NCBI GenBank assembly: GCA_002270565.1
Contig: NQMI01000135.1
Coordinates: 49,750-113,749 of the forward strand
Reading direction: 5' to 3'
DNA from: Stenocarpella maydis
Lineage: Eukaryota > Ascomycota > Sordariomycetes > Diaporthales > Diaporthaceae
DNA length: 64,000 nt
In this document: in pieces, positions 9,455-20,906 of the stretch
Numbering within the stretch: the first letter of the stretch is position 1
Layout of the letters: the number at the start of each line of letters is the position of its first letter
Notes under the pieces: model-generated
What the model was told of the DNA's origin: nothing
The model's database searches: none
Seen by the model: only the letters and a program-made list of their open reading frames with translations
Program-made: the position numbers and the translations under genes

Positions 9455-11820
9455 ATGGCGCCAGAGCGGTCTTCCAGGCACCGCGAGTCTGGTGAGAGGA
9501 GACACAAGAGCCGTCATTCCAGGACCCATCATCATGCTTCCGGTTCAGACGGGACAAGGTCTGGCAACAGCTCTCGCCAGGCCTTGTCTATGGACGCCCT
9601 AGCAGCATTGAACGAGGCCAACATCCGAGGTTTCGATACTCAGGACGCCGAGGAGGAGGCAGAGAGAAGGCGCCGCCAGGAGCGTCACGAGCGCCGGGAA
9701 AGACGAAAACGAGAGCAGCGGGCAAGCGCTGCTCGGAATGAGTACCAGGCGGTCGAACCAGATAGCCCACGGGGCCACCGGCCACGGGCATCCAGATCCT
9801 CCCAGCCACCACCACCGTCTTATGAGGCGAGGGATGCCGACTTGAGCCACCACAGAGACTCGAGAGACAGGAGAAAGCACCGGTCTTCAAAGGCGTATGC
9901 GCAATCACGGGACGCTTACCGAGATGATGAGGAAGAGGAAAGGTACCGACAAGAGCGCAGGGAACGCAAGCGGCAAACTAGAGTGGTCCCCAGTGCTGCA
10001 GTACCGGCGGAGGCCCAGCCCAAGGCCGGCGGATTCTGGCATCAACTACGCGGCGGTGGGACCAACACTCCAAGTAGTTACCGTAGCTACAACGACAAGG
10101 AAGAGGCATATGGCCATGAACGACCGAGGAAACGTTTCTGGACCAGGAAAAGAATATGTAGGTTTACCCCAGATTGGTGTCATGGCTGGCCACTGGACTG
10201 ACATGATCAGTGATTGCTGCCGCACTATCATTCGCCATTGTCCTCATTATTGTCATCGCCGCGGTGGTGGTGAGCAAGAATAACTCCGGAGGAACCCGGT
10301 CAGGCTCGGGCTCGGGCTCGGGCTCCCGCTGCCTCAAATGCAACTTGCCTGAACAGGGCAGCATACCCAGCGGCGCTCCAGACTACCTGGATCCGTTCCG
10401 GTGGTACGATACTATCGACTTCAACGTCACATACACAGATGTGCTTGTCGGAGACCTGCCCATCATGGGCCTAAACTCGACATGGGACGACTCGAAAGCA
10501 GCGAATGAACTCGTTCCGGCCCTGAATGAGAAATGGGGCTCTTATGCAGACCGGCCTGCTCGTGGTGTCAACCTGGGAGGCTGGCTCTCGCTGGAGCCTT
10601 GGATCGCACCGGAAATGTTCAACTACGATCAGAGCCTCGGGATCGTGGACGAATACACACTCTGCAAATACCTAGGTTCGAATTGTGCTTCCACCTTGGA
10701 GAAGCACTACTCGTCCTTTGTCACCGAGTCAACCTTCGCCGAAATCGCCGACGCAGGCCTCGATCACGTCCGCATCCCCTACTCGTACTGGGCCGTCCAG
10801 ACCTATGACGACGACCCGTATCTCTTCCGCACGTCCTGGCGGTACCTACTCCGCGGGATCGAGTGGGCCCGCAAGTACGGCCTGCGCATCAACCTGGACC
10901 TGCACGGCATCCCAGGCAGCCAGAACGGATGGAACCACAGCGGGCGCCTGGGGCCGATTGGGTGGTTCAACGGGACAAACAGCACGCAAAACGTTCAGCG
11001 GTCCGTGGATGTGCACGACCGGCTGTCCAAGTTCTTCGCGCAGGACCGGTACCAGAACATCATCTCGCACTACGGGTTGTGCAACGAGCCCAGGATGACG
11101 GTGATCTCCTCGACCGAGGTCATAAACTGGACCGAGTCCGTGTACAGCATGGTGCGCGCCAACGGGGTCAAGAACGCCATCGTGGTCTTCGGCGACGGCT
11201 TCCGCGGGCTGGACAACTGGCAGGGCGAGATGACGGGATACGGGGACAACATGGTGCTCGACGTGCACCAGTACGTCATCTTCAACAACCAGCAGATCGT
11301 TTTCAACCACAGCGAGAAGGTCGAGTACGCCTGCCGCGGTTGGACGGAGCAGACCGAGGCCTCGATGGACACGAGCACCGGGTTCGGCCCCACCATGGTG
11401 GCCGAGTGGTCCCAGGCCGACACCGACTGCGCCTTGTACCTCACCAATGTCGGCTGGGGCAACCGCTGGACGGGGACGTACGACACCGGCAACGCAAGCG
11501 ACCCCCTCCAGGCACTGACGCCCAGATGCCCGACACAGGACAGCTCGTGCTCGTGCGCCGCCGCCAACGCCGACCCAAGCAGCTACAGCGACGACTACAA
11601 ACAGTTCCTGCTGTATTTTGCCGAGGCGCAGATGGACAGCTTCGAGAAGGGCTGGGGCTGGTTCTACTGGACCTGGTGGACGAGCCAGGGCTCGTGGCAG
11701 TGGAGCTACAAGAAAGGGATGGCCGCCGGCATCCTGCCCCAGAAGGCCTACGACCGGACGTTTCACTGCAACTCGACGGAGATACCGAACTGGTATCCGG
11801 CCTTGCCCGAGACCTTCTAG
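9455..11820 (+). CDS. exgD: Membrane-anchored exo-1,3-beta-glucosidase (GH5)
   Basis: Two exons, 9455..10157 and 10211..11820, give 770 aa; intron 10158..10210 has donor GTAGGT and acceptor TCAG. Residues 1-234 are a very charged cytoplasmic tail rich in Arg, Glu, Ser and His, with an EEEAERRRRQERHERRERRK stretch. A single membrane helix follows directly after the splice (IAAALSFAIVLIIVIAAVVV), then a Gly/Ser linker and the catalytic domain, so the protein is a type II membrane protein with the enzyme outside. GH5 landmarks are RGVNLGGWLSLEPWI, DHVRIPYSYWAV and NLDLHGIPGSQNG. The catalytic acid/base is Glu527 in LCNEP and the nucleophile Glu633 in VAEWSQ. Several N-glycosylation sequons occur. 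The domain order matches glucan 1,3-beta-glucosidase D of aspergilli. It trims beta-1,3-glucan in the wall. Confidence 0.93.
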
Positions 11821-12463
11821 TAGGCGGCGGGATGGATAGCCGCTGGTCAGGGAAGGCGAGTGTGGTCATCAGCTTTAAGGTGACCCTTTCAGTGCCGACT
11901 TACGCAATGTACCTGATGTGTACGGGCAGTTTAGGATTGGGCATCCGGGGTGGAGTTGTGCGGCCCATGGCCGTCGTCAGTATTTTAATTTGGCATTGTA
12001 CACGGAGTCGGTTGCGGAGGATTGGTTCATAGTGTATTCATATTCGTCCAAAGCATCTTGTACATAAACAGCATCCCCAAGAAACAAGTTTCATTGTGGA
12101 ATATAGCTTCCTACCTCTCTCATAGGTACCTCTGCACCCTTGGTGGCCTTAGACATAACACACAGTATTAACATGGGCGGCCCACTTTCGCCCCCCCCCC
12201 TGATCCGGCCCCCCTCTCCCACCCAAACACCTCTACTTCCAAGACCTATTATTACGTCTAATTTAAACTCTATACATAGGCCCTATATAGTGTAAATAGA
12301 CTAATACCTGCTACGCAGGGCAAAAATATTATACAAGTTATTTTGTAATTTATTAATTTAAATTTAATCCTTAAATAAAGAGGCCTTAAAATCTCCTTTA
12401 AACCTTACTATTAAATCTAAACTAAATCTTGAAAATAAGGTATTTCTTGAATATATAGTTTAG
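11821..12463. other. 3' UTR then AT-rich decayed patch
   Basis: To about 12,190 this is the probable 3' UTR of the glucanase. After a C-run at 12,190..12,201 the base composition changes abruptly: 12,240..12,470 is strongly AT-rich, with many TA dinucleotides like the RIP-damaged block at the end of the window. No element can be named in it. Confidence 0.55.
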
Positions 12464-13080
12464 GTATATATTTTCCGGCTTGAGATGTCCAAGTCGGCCA
12501 CGCAACTCCAGAAGTGGTTTCGTAGATTCCGAGGAGGCATGCTTCCTTTTGACGTGTATCTCCTCAAAGGCCGAGAGTATGCCTGTGAACTACTCGGCTG
12601 TCCATGACACGAGCTCGAGGGAAGGTTGAGGATTCGGGTGCTTCTTCCAGAACTCACGGAGGTTCCCACCAACCGCTCAGGAAAAGAGGGGGTAGTACCG
12701 GCCCTGAAGGCCCCTAGGAGATTTATGGTGTGTGAGGATTTGAGCTCCTTTAGTACAGCAGCTTCCATCTCGAATTCGCTCCGCGAGTTCACCTCTTTGA
12801 CAGTAAAAAGATTAAACTAAAGCGCATCGGATACTGAAAACTGATCTGGATGGTTTGAACCGGGGGCATACTGATTCTTGGTGGGGTTGGGAGTGAGGAA
12901 GGTCATCGTGTAGTATGGCACGGAAGACTCGACCAAAGCCCCAGATCGGTCAGCTTCTTGGTCCCCATCAATGTAGAACGGCAGGATATCAGGCCAGCTC
13001 TCATCAACGGGACTCGGAGTGGCCAGGCTCGGGTCAGTTGGGGATATGGATCTGAGGCGTCATCCAGTGGGTCCTCCAAT
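12464..13080 (-). pseudogene. Protein kinase-like pseudogene, 3'-truncated
   Basis: Read on the minus strand, the frames give pieces of a protein kinase. After an N-terminal stretch (DILPFYIDGDQEADRSG, about 12,996 downward, then PYYTMTFLTPNP) comes FTVKEVNSRSEFEMEAAVLKEL (here FTVKEVN, then SEFEMEAAVLKEL) and INLLGAF, which resembles a kinase N-lobe with its VAIK-like lysine and the alpha-C Glu. In a second frame come GILSAFEEIH and GHLKPENI at 12,467..12,484, close to the catalytic-loop HGDLKPENI. The catalytic Asp and preceding residues are altered (GRLGHLKPENI). In-frame stops occur at about 12,813 and 12,595, plus one frameshift near 12,670. Sequence beyond PENI runs into the AT-rich patch, so the C-lobe is lost. 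The upstream limit is uncertain; the frame is open only patchily above 13,020. Confidence 0.6.
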
Positions 13081-13445
13081 CCCCATTGCGTTGCTTCAGT
13101 TGCCGCATCTCCAGCAGGATGATGGCCCAATTCCCGAATGGTACGGAAATCTTTGATGGTTTGCCTGCCCTGGCGACAGGCGTTGGTTCCACCTGGCACA
13201 TGATGTTGACCATTTGCAGTCGTCGGTTGAACCTCTATGGGGCGACGCAACGAGCGTCTGAGAGTTGCTCGAAGGTCACCGGATGGTGGCGTACTAGGTG
13301 ACTTGTTCTGAGCATGGCCCAATAACTACTGGAAAGAGCATGCCAAAGGTTTGGGGATGAACTCACCCCCAAGGAAGATTACGAGATTGGAGCAACAACT
13401 TGGCACGACGTTCAACATGCAATTGTTGTGGAAAGCAACAACGCA

Positions 13446-13459
13446 CCCCTAACCCTAAC
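13446..13459 (+). repeat. Interstitial telomere-like CCCTAA motif
   Basis: Two CCCTAA units (CCCCTAACCCTAAC) stand in the spacer between the two divergent decayed genes. Two units alone may occur by chance; noted because TTAGGG-type motifs recur in the retroelement LTRs later in the window. Confidence 0.5.
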
Positions 13460-13537
13460 AACGAAGCGCATTATGGACGTATAAAAGCTCAGTTTCTTTT
13501 GACACTTTATTTTCTATGTATGTAGAACCTAGACGAA

Positions 13538-14195
13538 ATGTTCTTCAACCATGAGTACGAGGAGTTTGAGGCATATAATTGTTCCACAATTGTCAAAATT
13601 GAGCGTCAACTCGCCGCTCAAGAGTGCTTGAGGAATTTTAATAGGCTTTCTTCATATTTGCAAGCAGCTGAGGCTTACGGGGAAATATTTTGTAACTCTT
13701 CGTCATTTGTACCTCCCGTGTGTGGGCAAGTAATTTGGACTTGGTGTCAGCTGGTCCCCGTAGTGAATTTGCTTGTTTACTTACTTATTATATACAACAG
13801 GCTCCAGTCAAATTCATCCTCGTGGTACGTAATGCTTGAAGTCATGATCCGCAGTCCGGCCTTCGAGAGTCTAGTAGCTATACCGACGGTCAGAGAACAC
13901 GCTCAGGCGCTGGACAAGCTGCTATCCTCATATGCACAGTTGGGTAATACTTTGCCTCGCCTTTCAAGGCTTCACAAGGGTTTGCAAGACAACCACGCCA
14001 TTCAGAAACTCTCAAGTGCACTTTGTCTTTTTGTACGAGGACATAGTCGAATTTCATCGCAGAGTCTACAGACTCATTCGCAAACCAGGAACGTGAGACT
14101 TTGGCGGATGTGTGGTTAGATATGGTCAGGCGCTTATTAAAGTGCAAACCCGCCCCTTCAACCAAGTCCAAGAGCTACGATGGAATGAATGGTGC
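13538..14195 (+). pseudogene. Remnant of the N-terminal region of a NACHT/STAND-type protein
   Basis: An open frame of 193 codons begins at 13,538. Parts resemble the conserved N-terminal region that precedes NACHT or other STAND domains in many fungal proteins (DUF7708-like, from memory): AAEAYGEIF with SSFVPPVCG. After a candidate intron 13,733..13,800 (GTAATT to ACAG) a second frame reads APVKFILV. Then come REHAQALDKLLSSYAQLGNTLPRL and, in a third frame from about 14,031, LYEDIVEFHRRVYRLIRK. The last switch (between about 14,010 and 14,033) has no splice sites I can see and looks like a frameshift, and a TGA follows at about 14,091. No P-loop NTPase domain follows; unrelated sequence begins by 14,200. 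I call it a degenerate, truncated gene. An expressed fragment is possible. Confidence 0.5.
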
Positions 14196-14417
14196 CTTGG
14201 CGGGCCTGATGGTCCGGGCACCCAGGCACCTCGCCAGCTTATGTAAGACGCGTCGCTCTCATGTAGCCGGCCCACCTTTCTGGGCCAGCCGCCGAATTAC
14301 GGTCGACCCTAACTCGCCCCATCGCCCAGGCCGCACGCCAGTCTCAAACATTCACCTGGATCATCACTTTTTCCCATCGCCGAGTTTGCTCGCTACTCAT
14401 CAACCAGTCTCCCCCAG

Positions 14418-14655
14418 GTACGTCTTGCTCACCCGCGCTCACCTCCCATCATGCATCTCGCTTGCTTCCATTGATCGAGCATCCCACAACTTGGTCACCG
14501 GCAAACGTCTCCCAAGCGAGCCACCGTGACTGTGTCCATGTTTCTGTATCATTTAGAGTCACTGCAATGTCAAGAAAAAAAAAATTGTTCACTTCAAACG
14601 ACCCTAGCATTGCCGTCATCCACCGTGTCACCAGCTAACATGTTTCATTCCTCAG
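14418..14655 (+). other. Candidate 5' UTR intron of the Zn2Cys6 gene
   Basis: Donor CCCAG|GTACGT at 14,418 and acceptor CATTCCTCAG at 14,655, with a GCTAAC branch-like motif about 17 nt before the acceptor. It lies upstream of the Zn2Cys6 start at 14,961. Splice signals are good but nothing here codes, so RNA data would be needed to confirm it. Confidence 0.45.
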
Positions 14656-14960
14656 GCGACCTCGCGCCCTTTGGCAAACTCATTTGACGCGTCGATAAGG
14701 TCACCTTCACTACGTCGTCACTTGACCGAGTGCAGAGCCCGTCTCCGTCGAGCTTCTGTGTCGCCGCGCGCCTCTGTCCAAGGGTACCCACCCTCTGCCG
14801 CTGATGCCAAGGTTCGAGGCGACATCCACTTCCTGAGCAACACACCATCTAGGCAGGCTGTCCCATGTTGTAATTGCGCAGAGTTGACGCGAACTGCTTC
14901 CCTTCTGATCTGTACATGCGAAGCCCTCAGATTCTGTCCCAGACCTAGGGCTTCCGCGCC

Positions 14961-17643
14961 ATGGATAAGGAGATAATGCCCGACGAGCCTGCCGCCCCAA
15001 AGGTGGAGGCCGTGCCGGAGGACATCCAGCAGGAAGATCCCCAGGAGCCTCGCCCACCAGAGCCACTCCAGCAGTACCCTTCTCCACGTGTCGAAGACTC
15101 TGATGCTTCCTTCTTCCAAGGTGACCGGCAGCTCGACCAGCCGCCGGATCACCAGCATGCAGAACCTCCAACACCGCCCCAGCGGGCATCTCGCCCCGAT
15201 GTGAACGCCGAGGATCTCCAGCTTGGTGGCCCAGGTGAGGACCAGATCCAGCAGCTGCAGCTTGCTGCCCAGATGTCCCAGGCCATCTCGGGCGTGGTCG
15301 GCGGCTCGAACCCGGAAGTCGATGATTTCAACTCCCAGGGTCCCAACCTCCAGAGCCTCCAACAACTTCAGGGCACGCCGGGAGGCCACATGCAGGGCCA
15401 AGATCATGGGCTTCCTGAGCTGCCAGAGGAAATCCAGCCCAGTATACAGCAGGATCTACACCAGAGCCTCCAGCATGTCATGCCGCACCCAGAAGGCCAG
15501 CAGGAGCCTCAGCTACCGCAGCACGGACAGCACCCACCCCATGCGCACCATGCTCAATATATGGACCATCAACAACAGCCACCCCACCTTGGTCCAACTG
15601 TAACCATGGGGCTTGGCCAAGCCCAGTACGGCGTCGGTGACGTGCCCCCTCGAAAGAGGTCCAAGGTCAGCAGGGCCTGTGACGAGTGTCGAAGGAAGAA
15701 GGTAAAATGTGACGCTGCCTCAGAGACAGGGGAGGAGGCCTGCTCTAATTGCCGGCGCTCCAATGTACGGTGTCTTTTCAGTCGAGTTCCACAGAAGCGC
15801 GGACCTTCAAAGGGTTACATTAAGGAGCTGGCTGATCGGATCCACTCCATCGAGGGCAAGCTCGGAGGACAAGCAGCAGCAGATGCCCTGGCCGGAGAGC
15901 TGGCGTCGCTGCCGAGAAGAGACATCGCCGACGGCTATGCTGCGGCGGCAGCAGGAGCACACCCAGACGAGTCTCGAAAGAGACCGTATGCTCACATTTC
16001 CACCGAAAACTTCTCTACTCCTTCCCCAGTCAGACAAGCAGGACCGCCATCGGAAAACCGCCCTGCATTTTCTCAACAAGCGGTCTACTCCGCCAACAGC
16101 CTGGGTCTCAAGCCACTTCTGCCAAGGGAGAGTGCCAGTGCGACACCACCACAGCCTCCCAATATAGAACCTCTGCAAGAGGAATCGCAACCTTCCCAGC
16201 ATGACCATACACTACCCGAGGTTCAGGACGATGCATTCAACGCGTAGGTTTTCTTAAGCTCTGCTTGTCTTCAGGTTCAGCCCTCTGATGATGACCCACA
16301 GGTACCTAGCCATCGTGCATCACGTCTTGCCCTTCCTTCCCAGTTCCAAAGACGCACTGAACTCGCACCTGGCATATTGCAGCCAGCATCTGCGTAGCGC
16401 GTTTGTCGAGGCTCTCAATTCCGCCATTGGATCGTTTGCCGTGCGCGGTGTACAGGGCAGTCTCGCCCATGCCAATCGACTTCTGGCGGACTTCGAGGTT
16501 GAAGGTGGCAGGAAGTCACCAATTTCTGGTCTGGTTCACTTGCAGTGTCTGATCCTCATGATAATAAACACTGACAATGCCGGCCCGTCCTCTCTAACTG
16601 GAGAGCACGAGGGACCGGCCAAAGCTTCTTTGCTCGGCCGAGCCGCCGGCGTAGCATACGCCATGGCCATACCACAAGAGGCTACCGCGCTAGATGGTAC
16701 CTCGGATGTTGACTCTGATCAGTGCATTCGAGTCCGGGCGTGGTGGACACTGGTCATCCTTGACCGATGGAATGCCCTCTCAACGGCCACTCCATTGATA
16801 ATCTCTGGCGACACGATAGTCCTGCCATCGAATCTGAAGCCGATCGTAGGCGAAGCAAACTTTCGCTTCACTCGTAAGTCACCACATCTGGAACGAGCAG
16901 ATTGTATAACGCTAACGAGACCAGTGCTTTCCTATATAATGGGACATTGGGTGCCGGCGTCTGTTCTTGCGCCTACGAATTCGACCCCAGGATCTGCTGC
17001 GAGGGCCGCAGCTACGTTCCACCTCAATATGGAAATGTGGCGAGCTCATTTCCCGGGAGACATCCATCCCGACGTGGAACCTGTGCTGCACCTCGCATAC
17101 TGGCACTGCCGATTGCTTGCCTTCCTATTCACACCTTCTTCGCTGCTTTCTGACGTTCTCTGGGCTGTCAAGGAGTCCGTCGGGCTCCTGACAATGCATT
17201 CCCAGATGATTAGCCCGCTCAACCATCACTTTACGTCTTTGGTTGCACTCTGTCTGATAGAGCTGGCAAACCTCAAAGATTCAAAAGAGCAAGCCAAGGA
17301 GTTATTAAACCAGCTCTTGGAGTCTAACATCGCCCCGTCAAGTTGGGATGGGCCGATTCGAAACACAATCCGGGATACCATGCGCCCTGTTCCCAATGAC
17401 TCTACCGAGGCTACTGCCAGCCAGAGCCTTCAACACCTTGCCGACCTCGCTGCCGCAGAGGCACCGCCCTCTGGCGCCAGCAACGGAGCAGCCGCACCTG
17501 TTGCGGTAATGGAGCCGGAAAATGTAGAGGTCGATGGCTTGCCGAAGTTCCGTACCAGCGATAGTTATGGGGACCTCGGTTTCGACCCACGACCGATGTT
17601 GTGCGGTGGCTATCTCAATGCCATCGCCCACTACCCCAGCTAG
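14961..17643 (+). CDS. Zn2Cys6 transcription factor (Rgt1-like), with fungal regulatory middle domain
   Basis: Three exons, 14961..16243, 16302..16873 and 16925..17643, give 857 aa. Intron 1 (16,244..16,301) ends at CCACAG; the nearer acceptor at 16,274 would leave only 31 nt and was rejected. Intron 2 (16,874..16,924, GTAAGT ... GCTAACGAGACCAG) is 51 nt and in frame. The first 235 residues are rich in Gln, Pro and His. The Zn2Cys6 cluster starts at Cys240 (CDECRRKKVKCD, then CSNCRRSNVRC) and is followed by RVPQKRGPSKGYIKELADRI, a linker and dimerisation-helix pattern typical of Rgt1-type glucose-response regulators. Exons 2-3 form a helical fungal-TF middle region (RAWWTLVILDRWNALST). The target genes cannot be told from sequence. 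Nuclear DNA-binding regulator; Rgt1 likeness is from memory. Confidence 0.9.
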
Positions 17644-20600
17644 GACCTGGCAACTCGAGCGCTGTGTAACCTGTCATGACAGGTGTTACCCAGCGGATGA
17701 TGCTGTACTCGATTTATCCAAAGTATGCAGGCAGTATTTATTCAGAGTGGCAGCTATCTTCGTTTGGGATGATGTGGCCGAGATGTCTCGGCCATCCCGC
17801 GCACGCTTTTCGTTCCTGGGCGGGACAAGGCATCTTTGATGGAGCTTCCTGTTCTCCAGGTATTGACACCCAACAGTCTCCCTGCTTTGCCTTTGGTGGG
17901 CTGATAGGAGTTGACCTCTGGATTCCAAAGCAAGATCACCCGCAAAGGGGTCCTCGGGGTGAACAGCATGCTATGATGTAACCCTAAACAATTATACAGT
18001 TATGGACTTGAGACAAATAGCATGAATATACTTAAGAACATGTGCTCAGTGTGTTGCCCAAAACCTCACCATCGCCCCTCCTCCCTCTCTTCGTCGTTCT
18101 TACGACGCTCCTTTGTGGGCGGTGGTGACCAAATCCACTTCCCTTGCTCCCCCACCCCTACAGCTCATTTGCCTTCTGAGAAGACGGCTTCACACGACCC
18201 CCGTACTATTAGACCATCCAGTCTCTACCAGCTGAGTAGAGCATCTCCTGTAGCAAATCCCATCAAAAAAACCAACCTGCAGTGCCCGTCGGCTTTCCGA
18301 ATTGGTCCCCCCCGGTGATTTCCCACACCAAAGCTAACACGAGCAGCCGAGTGAAGTCTCACGTCTCCATTACGTTACGTACACCATACACATCTAAGTT
18401 TGCAACGCTAATCATGGAGGGCGGGCATCCGGCCGCCCCACTGCTACCGCCGCCGCGCAAAAGAGAGCAAGCAAGCAAGCAAGCACCCTGGCATTTTTCT
18501 ATCTGTGTCTGTCACACACGCACACACACGCGACGCGCGCACACAAATCCCGGAAATCTGGGTCGGGCGTTATTGGGGGGCTTGTTTTGGGATTCGCAGC
18601 CTAGAAATTGCCGCCCCGCCCCCCCCCGAAGCGGTACCCCGCCACGCCGCGGCCCTTGGGGACAATTGGCTGCGCACGTACAGATACGGAGGAGAGGTCG
18701 CACAGGAATGTCTGTCCCGCTCAAGCTTCTCAGGCGCCACGAATGGCGTGGCGGGTGGAGGGAGGGCGGCTATAAGTCGTGGGTACGGACAGCGCATATC
18801 TCTCTCTGACTCCCCCCCCCACCTTTCACAAGCCGCCGCGGCGGTATTCGAGACAAGCTGCGGCCGTGACCAGCCAGCGTGTCCTGGGTTTGCCCGCCTG
18901 TGAGTTTGAAATGCATAAACCCATCTTTACTATGTACTGCGTGCGTGCTAGTGTGGTAGCCCAGCCTCACAGGTTGGGACGGTCTGACTCGGCTTTGTTC
19001 AACACATTTCGGAATAAGATAGATTGTAAACGTGAGATATTCCATGAATACTCGAATTGTTAATGTCAAAAGCTAGACAAGCATCAGCCTAGCTTCGCAA
19101 GAAACCCATGGGGAAAGCGACATCAAAGCAACCAAAGCAATTAGCAGTTTAAGAATGCTGCTGATGCACCCCCACAAGCCGCAGTAGCGCCTCACGACTA
19201 CGCGAGCATCCTTTTCCCGCCAGCACGTTTACAGATCGGTCAGCTCGGGGAACCGGCATAGACCTGGCACAACTAGCGATGGTTGACGCGAGTGCAGCTC
19301 CAATGGCGGCCCTGCCGCATGCGTAGGCCCTGCGGTGCGATGACTGATGGGGACACCACATACGACGCCAGCAAAGCTTGTGCCGGGGATCTCTCCACCC
19401 TAAAACGTGGGATGTGCAGCTAAGGCGTTGTGATATATCTTGTGGGTTATTGGCCCCTTTAGCGAGAAAACCACCTAAGTGGAGGGGCCTTGTGTGAGGC
19501 GCGAGGTGACCTTTTCATAGAAAACCTTGACAGCTAACTAGATTCGAGGTGCCAGTCAATGGTAGTCTGACGACCAGCGAAGAGGGCCGGGACTTGAGAG
19601 AGGAGGGAGGCGGTCCAAAGACAAGGGAGACAGCCAGAGGGGCGCGAGAAGGCTGAAATGTGGCCACAGCTGATTCCCGAGAGCTTCAAGGAGAGTCAAG
19701 ACGACCTCTTAAGACCGGGCGCCCAGCAACGGGTCTTGTGTTCATCTTTGCCAGTGCGAAAACGTCTACGCCAACGGAGAGATGGGACAGTAGACGTCGA
19801 TACACGTGTAGAACACGTGATATCTGGCATGTGCTTACCTGTGCGACGCATCGAAAGACCATGACACCGTCTTGACGGAAGTCGTGTGTGAATATTATCC
19901 ACACCACCCCTCAAGGCGCTGGCGAGGTCCCATCGCATATTCAGACGGATCATGGCGCTTGCTGTCCATCGGATGTCAGACCTTGTCCAATACATCCGAC
20001 GACCTGGGGAGGTCTTTCCGACAGCGGAAGTGTAAAATCCAGCAGGGTGTGGCACCCCAGGGAGATCCCGGAGGCAATGTGATCTGGGGCAGCCCTATTT
20101 GAGGGACCGACTGCATGATCAAGAGTACCTAGTCAGAAAGGCAGGCTCGAGGCAGGATTGTATGCCCTCGAATCGGCCGCACGAGGCACACACGTGCAGC
20201 GCGATGGCGCGCGCATACGAAACAGCCACGCTCGCACAAGTGCAACCTCGAGCAGGACCTAAGCAGGGCCTAAGCAGGACCCGAGTGGGCGGCCACCAAG
20301 AGTTTTAGGGCTGTCGTGCAGAAAAAGTCGATAGGCCACGACTCGAATGGTCGTGGTGCAGCAAGCAGGCGGATGGCCGTGCTTGTTTTGCTTGCTTGCT
20401 TGATCCCGGTTGACGGTCCGCTGGAAATCCTTGCCTTTGCCCTTTGGCGACGGACATGACCGTGGCCAGCAAGGCTCTTGAGGGTGGTGTCCTGCGTGAT
20501 GGCCGAGGAGCTAGGAACCGACAGCCTCAAGCTCCGGAGAAGCTCAGGTCGGAGTGCTGGACCGGCTGCAAGATGCGCACCAGTCGTGATAGCGTACCGA

Positions 20601-20820
20601 GGGTGGCGGCGTGGTGGTTGTGGGGGTGCGGGAGGGAGTGGGATGTTTTGGGAGAGGGAAAGAAGGAGATGGTTATGTGTGTGTGTGTGTGGTGGGCGCA
20701 CACGCCGAGCACGCAAAAGTTGCAAGAAGAAATTTTCGTCCGAGGCTTCGCTTCGGGGGAAAGCTCCGATGTGGCCCAAGCTCCCGGAGCATGCAGCATA
20801 TGTCATAGAGGGGTTCTCCG
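17644..20820. other. Gene-free region, part 1
   Basis: The first few hundred bases are the probable 3' UTR of the Zn2Cys6 gene. An (AAGC)n microsatellite is at 18,467..18,484, an (AC)-rich stretch near 18,515..18,530, and C-runs near 18,615 and 18,810. Open frames of up to 230 codons occur but have no recognisable domains and overlap on both strands, as expected for GC-rich non-coding sequence. Confidence 0.5.
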
Positions 20821-20825
20821 ATGGG

Positions 20826-20828
<3 letters not shown>

Positions 20829-20886
<58 letters not shown>

Positions 20887-20906
20887 GTTTTTTTTTTTTT
20901 TTTTTT
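20829..20906. repeat. Long poly-T tract (57 T, GG, 19 T)
   Basis: A near-pure homopolymer of 78 bases, interrupted only by GG at 20,886..20,887. Read on the minus strand it is a poly-A tail-like tract. I found no target-site duplication or gene body beside it, so retroposition is not shown. The exact length is likely to be unreliable in the assembly. Confidence 0.9.

Noticed and set aside
10846..11766. 306-codon minus-strand open frame
   Set aside because: Antisense shadow of the GH5 catalytic domain, caused by GC-rich third positions.
16244..16274. Shorter intron 1 in the Zn2Cys6 gene
   Set aside because: The acceptor at 16,274 would leave a 31-nt intron, too short for fungal splicing; 16,301 is also in frame and gives 58 nt.
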